From assembly GCA_030144965.1 (NCBI GenBank), contig JAMPUU010000014.1, positions 1 to 64,000 of the forward strand: 64,000 nt of DNA, given 5' to 3'. The notes beneath the pieces are model-generated. The model was not told the origin of the DNA. It worked only from the letters and a program-made list of their open reading frames with translations, and ran no database searches. The DNA is from Nitrospira sp. BO4 (GTDB lineage: Bacteria; Nitrospirota; Nitrospiria; Nitrospirales; Nitrospiraceae). The position numbers were made by a program, and so were the translations under genes. Shown here piece after piece: positions 17,660 to 26,574 of the stretch. Positions within the stretch are counted from its first letter, which is position 1, and each line of letters begins with the position of its first letter.

Positions 17660-18478
17660 TCACTTGCCCGATGCCGGTAATTCCCCAGGATTGACTAGAA
17701 AGGGAACCTTCATGTGCTCCGGCAAAATCACCAGCTTGGAATTGGGACTGTCATACAATTTGTATTGGAGGAAGGCCGGCGTCAGGGTTTTGGAAATTGT
17801 GTCCTGTGCCTGTGCCTGTCCGTCAGCCCGAATTCGAATCGCATCCCCCTCGCCCTTGGCCCGCGTGCGGGCGATCTCCGCATCCTTCGCCGCGATGGTC
17901 AGCTCAAACTCCTTCTGTTCCTTTTCCTGCTCTTTCGCCTGTTTCAGTTCAATGGCACGTAGCACGAGTTCTGGAAAATCTACATCCGATAAAGCCACGT
18001 TCTGAACTTCCAAGTGACGACCTTTGAGATTTTCGATGACGACCGCTCGAACTTTTCCGGCGATTTCTGTGCTCTTTTCCGGAACTGTCACCATATTGTA
18101 GCCGGAGACGACACTCCGCACGGCCGCCATAAATTGAGGTTTGACAATGCGGACATAGTAGTCTGTTCCCACTTCTTGATTGAGAAAGTACAGCTCTTCT
18201 GGGATAGGCCGAATGATGATCGCCGCCTTGATCAGTACCTGAAGGTCATCCGCACTCAATGCATCAATATTTTCCGTGTGACTTTGCCATTTGACATCAT
18301 AGACATACACATCATTCCATGGTGCGCGCCAGTAAAACCCATCTTTCAGTGGTTCTTGGGAAAGCCCCTGAGAGAGGGGGTGCCAAAACAATCCGCGCTG
18401 GCCTGGTTGAATGGTTGTTCCACAGGCCGTGGTCAGTAGGAACGTGACCACGAGACTCGTCACGATTGGGCGTGTCAT
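17660..18478 (-). CDS. SPFH/prohibitin-family lipoprotein
   Basis: A 272-residue membrane-anchored SPFH (band 7) protein. The ATG at 18478 follows GGGAGGA. A short signal ends at LLTTAC, a plausible lipobox. The SPFH core follows (GFYWRAPWNDVYVYDVKWQ, then the degenerate beta strands IKAAIIIRPIPEELYFL), with VRSVVSGYNM and IENLKGRHLEVQNVALSDVDFP typical of prohibitins. A long alanine- and glutamate-rich coiled coil runs from about residue 185 to 235. Family members form large membrane rings that organise membrane domains or proteases. Anchoring by lipid rather than a transmembrane helix would be unusual and should be verified. It probably shares an operon with the upstream lipoprotein gene. 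Confidence 0.85.
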   Translation of the reverse strand: MTRPIVTSLVVTFLLTTACGTTIQPGQRGLFWHPLSQGLSQEPLKDGFYWRAPWNDVYVYDVKWQSHTENIDALSADDLQVLIKAAIIIRPIPEELYFLNQEVGTDYYVRIVKPQFMAAVRSVVSGYNMVTVPEKSTEIAGKVRAVVIENLKGRHLEVQNVALSDVDFPELVLRAIELKQAKEQEKEQKEFELTIAAKDAEIARTRAKGEGDAIRIRADGQAQAQDTISKTLTPAFLQYKLYDSPNSKLVILPEHMKVPFLVNPGELPASGK

Positions 18479-18538
18479 TGCGTCCTCCCTCGTAGCCACT
18501 CTGTGTGGCCGGTTAGTGCTCTCTCGCGATGGTGTCGC

Positions 18539-18874
18539 TTACTTGGACGACCGGTCCTTTCCAAGGCGCATGTGTAGCTCCGCCAGTCGGTCTTGCTCTT
18601 GCGCGACTTCTTGATAGAACTGCACCAAGAGCCGCGTGCCGGATACCCAGTCAGACTCTTGCCCGAAGAGCCGTTCATAGACTGCTGCCTGATTGCTCAG
18701 TTCTTCGACCTGTTGGCGTGATAGACGTGCCTCGTGGAGGTAGTGACGTGCAATAGTCTGATGATCGTCGCCTGGATTGAGCGTGGTCATTTCTAGTGGG
18801 CCAGTGACTCCACTGCTGCACCCTGTCTGAAGGAAGAGACCCAGTACCAAGGAGGACACAACGGCATGTTTCAT
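18539..18874 (-). CDS. Small helical lipoprotein
   Basis: A 111-residue predicted lipoprotein. The signal ends at the lipobox LQTGC (cysteine about residue 19). The mature part is helical: NPGDDHQTIARHYLHEARL followed by heptad-like stretches with glutamine and glutamate, resembling small periplasmic helical lipoproteins in which an aromatic-rich DHQxIAxxY segment recurs. It lies 60 bases upstream of the SPFH gene on the same strand, so the two may act together at the membrane. Function unknown. Confidence 0.65.
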   Translation of the reverse strand: MKHAVVSSLVLGLFLQTGCSSGVTGPLEMTTLNPGDDHQTIARHYLHEARLSRQQVEELSNQAAVYERLFGQESDWVSGTRLLVQFYQEVAQEQDRLAELHMRLGKDRSSK

Positions 18875-19389
18875 GAGGCCACTTTCATCTCAACAATGAT
18901 GATCGAGCCGGATCCCTTGCCGACAGTTTGTCGAGATGAGGACTTATCCGTTAGCAAGATGCACACGTGACCATGGTGCGCGCGCAACCTGTACCTTCGG
19001 GATAGAGGCCTCTATTAGAGCGCGCACTCGATTCGACTTATACGTCAATTTAACAGTGTGGGTAGGCCTCGATGTCTGGACAGAGGACTCCCCTGCAGAC
19101 GCAGAGTCGAGCAGGTTCAGTGCCATCTCTCGAACGCTAACTGCTCTTTGCAGATCGGAAGTGAGCAGATATTTAAGATATAAAAGTTACAAAGGGTTGA
19201 GCGATGCTCCGCCTCGCAGCAATGCTGGATCCTTGGATGTGCGTGTTGCGCTTTGATCGTGTATGCGCGGAAATACAAAATCGGGCTGTGCACAATCGCA
19301 CTTTTACGAGATGAATGTCGTCCCCATCAAGCTCGATTAGACTGAGCCCCTCCTTCGGAAGAGAATACAACGGACCGTTTTGCCTGCCC
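18875..19389. other. Intergenic, no supported gene
   Basis: Overlapping frames on both strands (18936-19256 plus, 18944-19126 minus) were considered but neither has a good ribosome site. The stretch is locally AT-rich around 19170-19200. Promoters for the minus-strand lipoprotein gene at 18539 are expected near 18900. Confidence 0.35.
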
Positions 19390-19644
19390 TTACTGATAAA
19401 CCATCCAATACGAATGCACCCCATCGCGCTCAGCCAGCATCCGGCATTGCATCTCAGTCTGGCATGGACGGTCGCGTGAACCTTGGGCTGTCACATCGTT
19501 ACCGCGTGCATAATCCACAACATATTCCTTCCGGGACGAGGTACAGCCAATAAGCAACAGGATCATACACAGCAAAGCGCCGAGCGCAAGAGCACCCTTG
19601 TACCCAGTGTGAAACCCATGACCTTCTTGGGGTTGTATGAACAT
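19390..19644 (-). CDS. Small cysteine-containing lipoprotein
   Basis: An 84-residue predicted lipoprotein. The ATG at 19644 is chosen because AAGGAGG precedes it; the frame is open to 19707. The signal is long, with a hydrophobic core (ALALGALLCMILLLIGC), and the lipobox cysteine is at about residue 34. The mature part has two further cysteines (RPCQTEMQCRML) that may form a disulfide, and ends in SYWMVYQ. Function unknown. Confidence 0.6.
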   Translation of the reverse strand: MFIQPQEGHGFHTGYKGALALGALLCMILLLIGCTSSRKEYVVDYARGNDVTAQGSRDRPCQTEMQCRMLAERDGVHSYWMVYQ

Positions 19645-20087
19645 CGTCGCCTCCTTCCAGTGCGGGTGAATAAGAACAGGGAGTTGGCTAATGATCCCAT
19701 GCATCAAGCTCCCATCCTGCCCTAACCTTCACAAGACCCAATCCCGCATCTGTAGGGGACCCAGCCCTCCTTTTGGTGAATGATGTGAGTCGTCCCCCCC
19801 CGCCAGCGATACGTCCCAGTGGATGGCCGTTTGACCACTGCTGAGCCGCCTCCGGGAAGCGCTCGCGCAACTGGATGCAACGGTCTGTCAGAAGCTATGT
19901 CGTGGTGAATATGTGGAATCAGACTGCTGTGGCTGGGATTCAGGAGGTGGCGAATCTTCCGCTGATGCCTTCCCAAACCGCGGATCAGCGAACTGAGTGT
20001 TCACTGAATACAAATTGGGCTATTATGCCCAACTCGACACCCATTACAAAATGAGGTAGGATGCGCCCCTATTCAGGGGGGTAAGGC
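19645..20087. other. Intergenic, promoter of AT-rich gene
   Basis: No gene is supported. The last 100 bases contain AT-rich elements (CAAATTGGGCTATTATGCCC near 20010) and AGGGGGGTAAGGC before the next ATG. Confidence 0.35.
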
Positions 20088-20849
20088 ATGGGACGCGTTA
20101 AAACGTTCAGGTCTGGGATTACAGATTTATGGAACATCATCCAGGTTGTTCAGGGGATATGGCCTATCCTCTCCATCGCTGGCCTATCAGTGGTGGCCGA
20201 GATGTTAATGGCCTGGGCTGGCGCTTCTCCATTACAGGCAATAGCTCTCTCTCTATTATTTGCCATGTTTTTGGTGTTATGCCTCATTGCCTATCGACTC
20301 TATTGGCTAAACGTCTCAATTGAATTTAAGCCGAGTGAGCACCCTTCATATTTCTATGAATGGGGCTTCATTGCGGAAGATGAAGATATGCTGGCCACAT
20401 TCCTAAGCAGACCTCTTGCTGCTAGAGGATGGCTCGCCAGAATTAGATTGCGCGTATATAGCGGCGATACTGTAGAAGGTGTAAAGGTCGCCTTAACTGA
20501 GGTGATAGGTAGTGAGAAATTAAAGGGAATCTTGCCGTTCAATTTGCGGTTTAAGGATGACAGTTCTACACCTCTTAAAACTTCCATAGACCTGCATCCT
20601 GATGACGACCAATTCGTGGATGTTGTTTCTTGGCAATGGCATGGGAATGATATTCCAACTATTGTTTTTCATGCCGCGAGCATAGGAGATCAAGAGGTCC
20701 CGTTGAAGCCATATGAGATCAAATTGCGAGTAAGTGGGAAGAATATAAGAAGCGAGACAAAGAAATTGTGGATTGGGATAGGAGAAGAAGACAAGCCAGA
20801 GCTAGGAATCAGAAAAGGCCTATTTCCCATGAGGCTTTTGGACGATTAA
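20088..20849 (+). CDS. Membrane-anchored hypothetical protein, AT-rich
   Basis: A 253-residue protein of unknown function. Two membrane helices occupy about residues 25-45 and 50-72, and the remainder (from ~80) is a soluble beta-rich domain: WLARIRLRVYSGDTVEGVKVAL, then LHPDDDQFVDVVSW and KPYEIKLRVSGKN, which reads like an Ig-like or C2-like sandwich. The base composition is clearly lower in GC than neighbouring genes (many AAA, ATA and TTA codons), a sign of transfer, and an IS1595-type element follows immediately. The start follows GGGGGGTAAGGC. No relative is recognised. Confidence 0.7.
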   Translation: MGRVKTFRSGITDLWNIIQVVQGIWPILSIAGLSVVAEMLMAWAGASPLQAIALSLLFAMFLVLCLIAYRLYWLNVSIEFKPSEHPSYFYEWGFIAEDEDMLATFLSRPLAARGWLARIRLRVYSGDTVEGVKVALTEVIGSEKLKGILPFNLRFKDDSSTPLKTSIDLHPDDDQFVDVVSWQWHGNDIPTIVFHAASIGDQEVPLKPYEIKLRVSGKNIRSETKKLWIGIGEEDKPELGIRKGLFPMRLLDD

Positions 20850-20898
20850 CTTCTTTCTCTGAACTTTATTCTTCACGGGTGCCTTCACGAGAATGTCT

Positions 20899-21988
20899 AT
20901 GACCTCTTCAAAACTCAACGGATGGAGCGAAATCGGCTTCGCCTTCGGCATACAACCTCCATGGGTAGCCTTAGCTGCACGTTTTTTGGATCATACTTCA
21001 TGCTGGCACGCTTCACTTTCCGCGTGCTCAGCATTCTGCTATCACATCACCAAAGATGTCTGGATTCTGGCGGTTATTGTGCCGGTAGCTGAACTCGGCC
21101 AGGTACAGCGGCAAATAATCCTTGCTCACCTTGTGATAGGTGCCAATCACGCCCCGCTTCAACAGGCTCCAGAAGCTATCCAGGTTCGCGGTATGGACGT
21201 TCCCGCGCACATATTCACCACGATAATGGCTCACAGATTCATGCGGATAGCCCATCTTCGTCAGACCCTTATAGCCGCTATGCTCATCGGTGGCCACCAG
21301 GGACACGTTCTCGCCCACGGTTTGACGTACAAAGCCTTGCAAGGTCTCCGCGTTCGCCTTCTCAATGATCTTGGCTACCACCTTACCTTTGCGAGCAATC
21401 GCACCAATAACCGCAACCTTGCCCTTGATGCTGCCATGCGGACCATCGAGGCGTTGAGAAACGTGTTTATTCTTATACTTTCCGCCAATATAGGTCTCGT
21501 CTACTTCTACCTCACCCATGAGCTTGCTAAATCCACCGTCTTGCATGGCAGCTCGGATGCGATGACACATATACCAAGCCGTGCGGTAGGCCCCGCTCCC
21601 AATCATGCGTTGTACCTGCAAGGCGCTGATGCCCTTCTTACTGGTGAGTATCAGATAGATCACCTGGAACCAGGTCCGCAACGGATAGTTCGTGTTCTCG
21701 AAGATCGTATGGGTAATGACCGAGAAGCGGTAGCCGTTCCGGCCTCCGCAGTCCTTGCCCTTACAGACCCAATGGAACGGACGGCTCTTGACGGCGAAGA
21801 CCTTGGCGTTCTGGCAGCGGGGACAAGTGACCCCATTCTTCCAGCGGCGCTCTTGCAAGAACTGCTTGCAGGCTTCCTCGTCTTTGAATCGGTCCATCAT
21901 GCTGGTGAGCGTGTGCTTTTTCATTGGCTAGCCTCCGTGATGTTGAGGCTACTCTACAGGAATCTTGGTGTGGTGTCAAGTAGGTCAT
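20899..21988. mobile_element. IS1595-family insertion sequence
   Basis: An apparently intact insertion sequence of about 1.09 kb. Its imperfect ends are ATGACCT at 20899-20905 and its complement AGGTCAT at 21982-21988, with further partial matching inward (CTTcAaAACtCA against CTTgAcACCaCA after one gap). A second inner match (GTAGCCT at 20965 and AGGCTAC at 21946) also occurs. No target-site duplication could be read, so the exact ends are uncertain. Confidence 0.6.
21028..21924 (-). CDS. IS1595-family (ISXO2-like) transposase
   Basis: A 298-residue DDE-type transposase of normal length. The N-terminal zinc ribbon shows CPRCQNAKVF followed by WVCKGKDCGGRNGYRFS. The catalytic region contains EVEVDETYIGGKYKNKH (first Asp), VATDEHSGYKGL (second Asp) and HTANLDSFWSLLKRGVIGTYH. 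The last is the H-T-x-N..W..LKRG signature of ISXO2-like enzymes, with Asp in place of the more usual Glu in the (E/D)xFW position. The gene is intact, so the element may still be mobile. Ribosome site AGGCTAGCC precedes the ATG weakly. Confidence 0.92.
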   Translation of the reverse strand: MKKHTLTSMMDRFKDEEACKQFLQERRWKNGVTCPRCQNAKVFAVKSRPFHWVCKGKDCGGRNGYRFSVITHTIFENTNYPLRTWFQVIYLILTSKKGISALQVQRMIGSGAYRTAWYMCHRIRAAMQDGGFSKLMGEVEVDETYIGGKYKNKHVSQRLDGPHGSIKGKVAVIGAIARKGKVVAKIIEKANAETLQGFVRQTVGENVSLVATDEHSGYKGLTKMGYPHESVSHYRGEYVRGNVHTANLDSFWSLLKRGVIGTYHKVSKDYLPLYLAEFSYRHNNRQNPDIFGDVIAEC

Positions 21989-22697
21989 AATCGCCACAAA
22001 TTGATTCACATGCTGAATCTAACTGATGCTATGACCCAGTTGGAGAGAAGGTACCCGCATGAGAAAAGTATGATTTTGGGGATATTCAGCAGCCACCTCG
22101 TCAAGCTGTGCATAGGTATACAATTTGCCTTTCGATACCAGATCGGGCGTTGTCTCGGGCTACTTCACTTAAGACCAATGTCCTGAAGGGACCTCCGATT
22201 GGCTATCGAAGAAGTCCATGTTGAATGGCACCTTACTCCGCGTGGATGGGTCCGCGGCAATTGGTCCGCCAACACACCCCTATAAGGCAAGAATCGCACC
22301 ACCGGAGGACCGCATTGAGACGTGGGTCAAGACAGAAACCACGCACGACCATCAGTTCTCTCACATACAAAAGGAATGGTCACGGACGTGGGCATCGTCT
22401 CAACATAGTGAGTCAGATCGAACTGCATTACGGGCAATGCACCGCGTGCCAGTCCCAGAGTCGGATAATCCAAAGCCCACATGCTGGGATTTTCCTCTGA
22501 GCTAAACAGGTTCTAGAGACTGAGGTCCGCCTTAGTCCTGCGCTCTCCATGAATGGGAGCGTTGGGCTCGGCCTGTGTCACCACCCTTTCCACCAGCCCA
22601 TCTTACAGCTCCCCGAAATAGTCCACGCCCCATCTGTATTCCATGATTCAAGAAAGAGTGGTATTCTTGAAAGAGTTTATTTGAAAGGAGTACTTCC
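21989..22697. other. Intergenic, no supported gene
   Basis: Two overlapping frames at 22218-22505 and 22225-22500 are open, but neither has a ribosome site and both are rich in unlikely residue runs. A string CxxC is present in one. This may be a decayed gene interrupted near the insertion sequence. GAAAGGAG before 22698 belongs to the next gene. Confidence 0.35.
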
Positions 22698-22883
22698 ATG
22701 AAAGGCTCTCACTCTCATAAGCACGTCCACAGTCATGAACACATGCATGGCGCTGCCCAGACTCACAACCATGAACATGAACACGAGCATGCCCATACGC
22801 ACGAACATGCTGCCGATACCGGACGCCATGATCACCAACACACCGGCGAGCACGGTGAACATCAGCACCAGCATTCAGTGTAG
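22698..22883 (+). CDS. Histidine-rich metal-binding peptide
   Basis: A 61-residue protein with 22 histidines (36%), mostly alternating with E, S, T, N or Q (for example THNHEHEHEHAHTHEHAAD). The ribosome site GAAAGGAG is well placed and a hairpin follows the stop, so this is likely a real gene despite low complexity. Such proteins (like Hpn of Helicobacter, or the histidine-rich loops of zinc and nickel carriers) bind Ni, Zn, Co or Cu and act as a buffer or store. There is no signal peptide, so it should be cytosolic. No metal transporter lies directly adjacent. Confidence 0.7.
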   Translation: MKGSHSHKHVHSHEHMHGAAQTHNHEHEHEHAHTHEHAADTGRHDHQHTGEHGEHQHQHSV

Positions 22884-22908
22884 TCTTCGTGTGCACCTAC
22901 ATCCGTCA

Positions 22909-22936
22909 CCGGTCAAAGCTAGATGGCTATGACCGG
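22909..22936 (+). terminator. Terminator-like hairpin after histidine-rich gene
   Basis: CCGGTCA at 22909-22915 pairs with TGACCGG at 22930-22936, and the inner AGC and GCT add three pairs around a six-base loop. It lies 26 bases past the stop codon. No T run follows. Confidence 0.45.
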
Positions 22937-23393
22937 CCCAGCCGGGCACAGATCCGGCGAGTCTTTCCAAGACACCGCTAACCACCTTCCATAACAAATG
23001 TTCCGCCGGCAGGAACCTACACGATCATCAAATTCCATCATCACCGTTTATTCTCTCTACCCGATCTGACCTCACGATTGATGTCGTCCAAGTTCGGAAC
23101 GTGTTATGAGTTGCCTCCAAGAGAAGCATATCTCGTTCAAGATTGACCTATTCCCACCCCGGCAACACGATTTCGCTCATTCGCCTGCCGACCCGATCCC
23201 CGGCAGTCTACCCAAATAAGCAAACGGACTTGTAAGGTTCTTATGCAGGCACAGACTACAGCCCATATGCCCGAACGATGTAGGTCCTCTCTTCACACCA
23301 GCACGTGAAATTGACGGACTCTACAAACGGCCGGTTGTCGCAGACCGTGAACCCCACAGCCACCAATGTCCCGCTAACCTAAGGAGATCGATC
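22937..23393. other. Intergenic, no supported gene
   Basis: No coding frame of interest on either strand. TAAGGAGATCGATC at 23379-23392 is the ribosome site of the following gene. Nothing else recognised. Confidence 0.35.
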
Positions 23394-23891
23394 ATGACCC
23401 ACTTAACGATCAGCAACAAATGGCACAAGGACGGTAAAGTTTGGAACGCTTCGTTGACACTCGTTCTGGGATTGACCTTTGCTGTACCGGGCTACGCTGC
23501 AGACTTGCCAGCCTCAGTGGCTGGAAAAGCTTCGGACGCCTTGGTCACCCTTGCGACCACGGGCAACCCAGAGCCGTTGCATGCCGAGATTGGAGGCATG
23601 GTGATTTCTTCGGATGAATTGCAGAAAAAAGCCAGCGCCCTCATGAGATTGCATAAGGCGGAACATCTGGCCCCCAAGGCTCTCATCGCACCGAATGGGG
23701 AAACCTACGCCATGGTCGCACCCACTCTCACCAAAGACAACTTTATTCTTGCCGATACTGCAGGAAATGTGTTGCGCGTGGATGTTGGCGATTCGGAAGG
23801 ACATCGTATGCCGTTTGTGGTTGAGAATATCGTGGAAGATGGCGGAACGCCCTGGCATGTCGAGTTTTGGCATTGGATTACCCGTCAATAA
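23394..23891 (+). CDS. Exported hypothetical protein
   Basis: A 165-residue exported protein. AAGGAG precedes the ATG. The N terminus is basic and followed by a hydrophobic core ending in PGYAADLP, a likely signal peptidase site (about residue 35). The mature domain of about 130 residues ends with the tryptophan- and histidine-rich string GTPWHVEFWHWITRQ. No cysteines are seen in the mature part. It is followed after about 65 bases by the FG-GAP lipoprotein gene on the same strand and may be co-transcribed. Family not recognised. Confidence 0.65.
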   Translation: MTHLTISNKWHKDGKVWNASLTLVLGLTFAVPGYAADLPASVAGKASDALVTLATTGNPEPLHAEIGGMVISSDELQKKASALMRLHKAEHLAPKALIAPNGETYAMVAPTLTKDNFILADTAGNVLRVDVGDSEGHRMPFVVENIVEDGGTPWHVEFWHWITRQ

Positions 23892-23957
23892 ATTCACTAG
23901 CCGATTCTAGGCCGTCTATCGTTCAGCCGCTGCAGGCAATGAAATGGGAGAAGCTCG

Positions 23958-25517
23958 ATGTCCTCGGAACATACTATTTGTAGCAAGGTCTGGTTGGTTG
24001 TCTGCGTGTTGGTTTTCGGTGGATGTGCGTCACGGTCTGCCGACTTTCCTCCGTCGGTACCGTTCACCTCAATTCCCGCTGATTTTACGCACGTGTGGAA
24101 GAAGGGCACTCATCCATTTACCGGAGCAGCGGTGATCGACATCGATGGTGATGGGAAGTTCGAGGTCTTTGTCGGCGGCGGGGAGGGACAGCGCGATGTC
24201 TTATTGAGCTATCGCAATGGCCGCATGGTAAATATTGAACATGGCACCGGCCTCTCAAATGACAGCGCCACCTACGGAAGCACGGCGATCGACATGGATG
24301 CAGATGGGGACACGGATTTGATTGTGGCGCGTGAGAACGGCCTCTATCTCTATCTCAACGATAGGGGGCGGTTTCTGGGAAAACCCATTCCGGTCGATCT
24401 TCCTGCAGATTCGGTCCCGTTTAGTGTGGCAGTCTCGGATATCGACCATGATGGAGATGGAGACCTATATGTCAGCGTGTTCGTGAATGCGAAGACATTC
24501 CGGAGCGCGACCTTTAATGATCCGATGCACGCCAAGCCGAATCGCATGTTGTTGAACAACGGGGATCTCACATTTACGGACATTACTGAAGCGTCCGGCA
24601 CCGCAGGCAAACAGAATACCTTTCTCTCCGTTTTTGTGGATCTGGACTCGGACGGCTGGCAGGATTTGGTGGTTTCCCAGAATACGGGCGCGGTCGAGAT
24701 CTTCCGCAATATGAAGGATCGTACATTTCAGCCTATAGCCACCAAACCAGAGTTCGGTTTTTGGATGGGCTTGGCAGTCGGCGACATCGATAACGATGGC
24801 GACCAGGATCTGTTCTTTACCAACGTGGGCCAATCCATCCCTCTCTTCCTCACATCGGGTGATCTACGAGACGACCAACACCATACCCACGAATGGATGC
24901 TCTTGCGAAATGACGGTGATTTTCACTTCACCGACGTCACTGAGACGTACCGGCTCACTGGTGAAGGGTTCGCATGGGGTGCTGTGTTCGAGGACCTAAA
25001 CCTCGACGGACAACTCGATCTGTTCGTGGCGCAGAACTACATCAAGTGGCCAATCCATAAAGTATTGAAACTCTCGGGTCGCACATATCTGCAGTCGATC
25101 AAGAATGGCACTCATGAGTTTCACCACATGCCGGCGCTGGGAATGGAGAATACCTACTTCGGCCAGTCCCCGCTGATCGTGGATATTGACGGCGACGGCA
25201 GACAAGATCTCTTGTGGATCAATATGGACGGACCGGTGCGCGCGTTCCTAAATACGTCTCGGGGAAATTACGTCACGATTGTCGTCCCCGACACGGTCGG
25301 AAGCCTCGGCACCCGCATCAGTATTGAAACGGACAAAGGGAAGAGTTATACCCGCGCTGTCATAGGGAATGTCGGCATGTTGACTGATCAAACCCCTGAG
25401 CTTAGCTTCGGAGTTGGCCAACTCGAACGGGTGATGCGTGCGATTGTTCAGCGTCCGAATGGACAGACTGAAGTTATTTCTTCGCCACGTATCAACACAA
25501 AGACAGTCATCAATTGA
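23958..25517 (+). CDS. FG-GAP/VCBS repeat lipoprotein with ASPIC/UnbV-like end
   Basis: A 519-residue lipoprotein. The signal ends at the lipobox VFGGCAS (cysteine about residue 23). The mature protein is a beta-propeller of FG-GAP/VCBS repeats with calcium-binding loops of the form D-x-D-x-D-G: DIDGDGKFE, DMDADGDTD, DIDHDGDGD, DLDSDGWQD, DIDNDGDQD, DLNLDGQLD and DIDGDGRQD, about seven blades. The last 90 residues (GNYVTIVVPDTVGSLGTRISIE then SFGVGQLERV) resemble the ASPIC/UnbV domain that ends CRTAC1-like proteins. It should be a surface or periplasmic adhesive or binding protein. Ligand unknown. Confidence 0.85.
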   Translation: MSSEHTICSKVWLVVCVLVFGGCASRSADFPPSVPFTSIPADFTHVWKKGTHPFTGAAVIDIDGDGKFEVFVGGGEGQRDVLLSYRNGRMVNIEHGTGLSNDSATYGSTAIDMDADGDTDLIVARENGLYLYLNDRGRFLGKPIPVDLPADSVPFSVAVSDIDHDGDGDLYVSVFVNAKTFRSATFNDPMHAKPNRMLLNNGDLTFTDITEASGTAGKQNTFLSVFVDLDSDGWQDLVVSQNTGAVEIFRNMKDRTFQPIATKPEFGFWMGLAVGDIDNDGDQDLFFTNVGQSIPLFLTSGDLRDDQHHTHEWMLLRNDGDFHFTDVTETYRLTGEGFAWGAVFEDLNLDGQLDLFVAQNYIKWPIHKVLKLSGRTYLQSIKNGTHEFHHMPALGMENTYFGQSPLIVDIDGDGRQDLLWINMDGPVRAFLNTSRGNYVTIVVPDTVGSLGTRISIETDKGKSYTRAVIGNVGMLTDQTPELSFGVGQLERVMRAIVQRPNGQTEVISSPRINTKTVIN

Positions 25518-25654
25518 TCAGCTCTGGTCGAAGTTACGTTCCGATCCAATTCTGACTATTCTGGATTCGTTTGCCCCGTATACGATTCATTCTCCGCTGG
25601 GTATATAAATGGTTGGATTGACACCATTGAACGCAAGGCGTAGCATTTAAATTG

Positions 25655-25987
25655 ATGGTACGGATATCTGTCCTTTTGGCATTCCTCCTCATTGTCCTGA
25701 CCTTCAATGCCTACGCCTGCGTCCTGCCGTTACAACAAACTGCCAAAATGGACTGCGCGTCAGGGACAGAAGAGCCTGTTCGCGAAACATGCGATGCCTT
25801 TCTCGAAATGGGTCCGCTTTCACAGCCTTCAACTCACGAGGTCGCAAGCACCTTCCATCTTGAAAGTGCGTTGCCGGCTCCGCTCCTTCCCGACACATTT
25901 GTTTCGCGTGTTTCAGTTACCAAACCGCCGCGTAACCCCGATACCTCCATTCATCCCTCGGTTCGAACAACGGTCCTACGGATTTGA
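25655..25987 (+). CDS. Small exported cysteine-containing protein before copper-storage gene
   Basis: A 110-residue protein. A clear signal peptide (about residues 1-20, ending AYAC) may be a lipobox-like site. The mature part holds three further cysteines close together (KMDCASGTEEPVRETCDAF) and a proline-rich tail. It lies 110 bases before the copper-storage protein gene on the same strand. Small exported Cys/His proteins of the CopL type precede copper-resistance genes in other bacteria, so a copper-sensing or binding role is suggested, but sequence similarity is not certain. ATG at 25655 is preferred to the adjoining TTG. Confidence 0.5.
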   Translation: MVRISVLLAFLLIVLTFNAYACVLPLQQTAKMDCASGTEEPVRETCDAFLEMGPLSQPSTHEVASTFHLESALPAPLLPDTFVSRVSVTKPPRNPDTSIHPSVRTTVLRI

Positions 25988-26097
25988 TACCCCCTTTCAT
26001 CTCGCTTTCTGCAATAGCCTGCTAGGCGTTTCCATACTGTTTCGATGATCCCAGATCCTCGCGATCGACGAGGGTCAGAACCACGAAAGGGGGACGT

Positions 26098-26574
26098 ATG
26101 CCAGACATAAGCAGAAGAACATTGGTGACTACCGGCGCCTCTTTGCTCACGACGAGTGCTTCGTTGATGATGCTGCGGGTCGCGGATGCCGCGATGCACG
26201 AGGCAAGCGCCATGGGAGGAGGGCATCATACGACCGAAGAGATGGCCCGCTGTATACGGCTCTGCCAAGACTGCCATGTGCTCTGCGTTCAAATGATCGG
26301 GCATTGTTTAGAGCTTGGGGGCCGTCATGCAGCCCCAGACCATATCCGCTTATTGATGGACTGTGCGCAGATCTGCACAACGACTGCCGATTATATGGCT
26401 CGGGAGTCTTCACTTCACGATCGAATGTGCGGCCTTTGTTCTGAGATGTGCCGGCTCTGCGCGGAGAGCTGCGAGCACATAATTGGTGACGATCAGATGG
26501 TGAAACAGTGCGCCGAGATGTGCCGCCGCTGTGCGGCATCTTGCACACAAATGACATCTAAAGACGCGGCTTAA
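26098..26574 (+). CDS. csp1: Tat-exported four-helix copper-storage protein (Csp1-like)
   Basis: A 158-residue member of the four-helix-bundle copper-binding family (DUF326/Csp). A twin-arginine signal (SRRTLVTTGASLLT, cleavage near VADAA) marks it for folded export, as in Csp1 proteins. The mature part contains 16 cysteines in C-x2-C and C-x3-C arrays (RCIRLCQDCHVLC, MCGLCSEMCRLCAESC, KQCAEMCRRCAASC), which line the inside of the bundle and hold many Cu(I) ions in characterised members. AAAGGGGG precedes the ATG. The gene follows a small exported cysteine protein. Expected role: storage or detoxification of copper outside the cytosol, useful for an organism with copper enzymes. Confidence 0.92.
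   Translation: MPDISRRTLVTTGASLLTTSASLMMLRVADAAMHEASAMGGGHHTTEEMARCIRLCQDCHVLCVQMIGHCLELGGRHAAPDHIRLLMDCAQICTTTADYMARESSLHDRMCGLCSEMCRLCAESCEHIIGDDQMVKQCAEMCRRCAASCTQMTSKDAA

Noticed and set aside
18936..19256. Frames on both strands in a gene-free stretch
   Set aside because: No ribosome sites; composition looks random on both strands.
22218..22505. Two overlapping frames of about 90 codons
   Set aside because: Compete with each other, no ribosome site, unlikely residue runs; at most a decayed gene.
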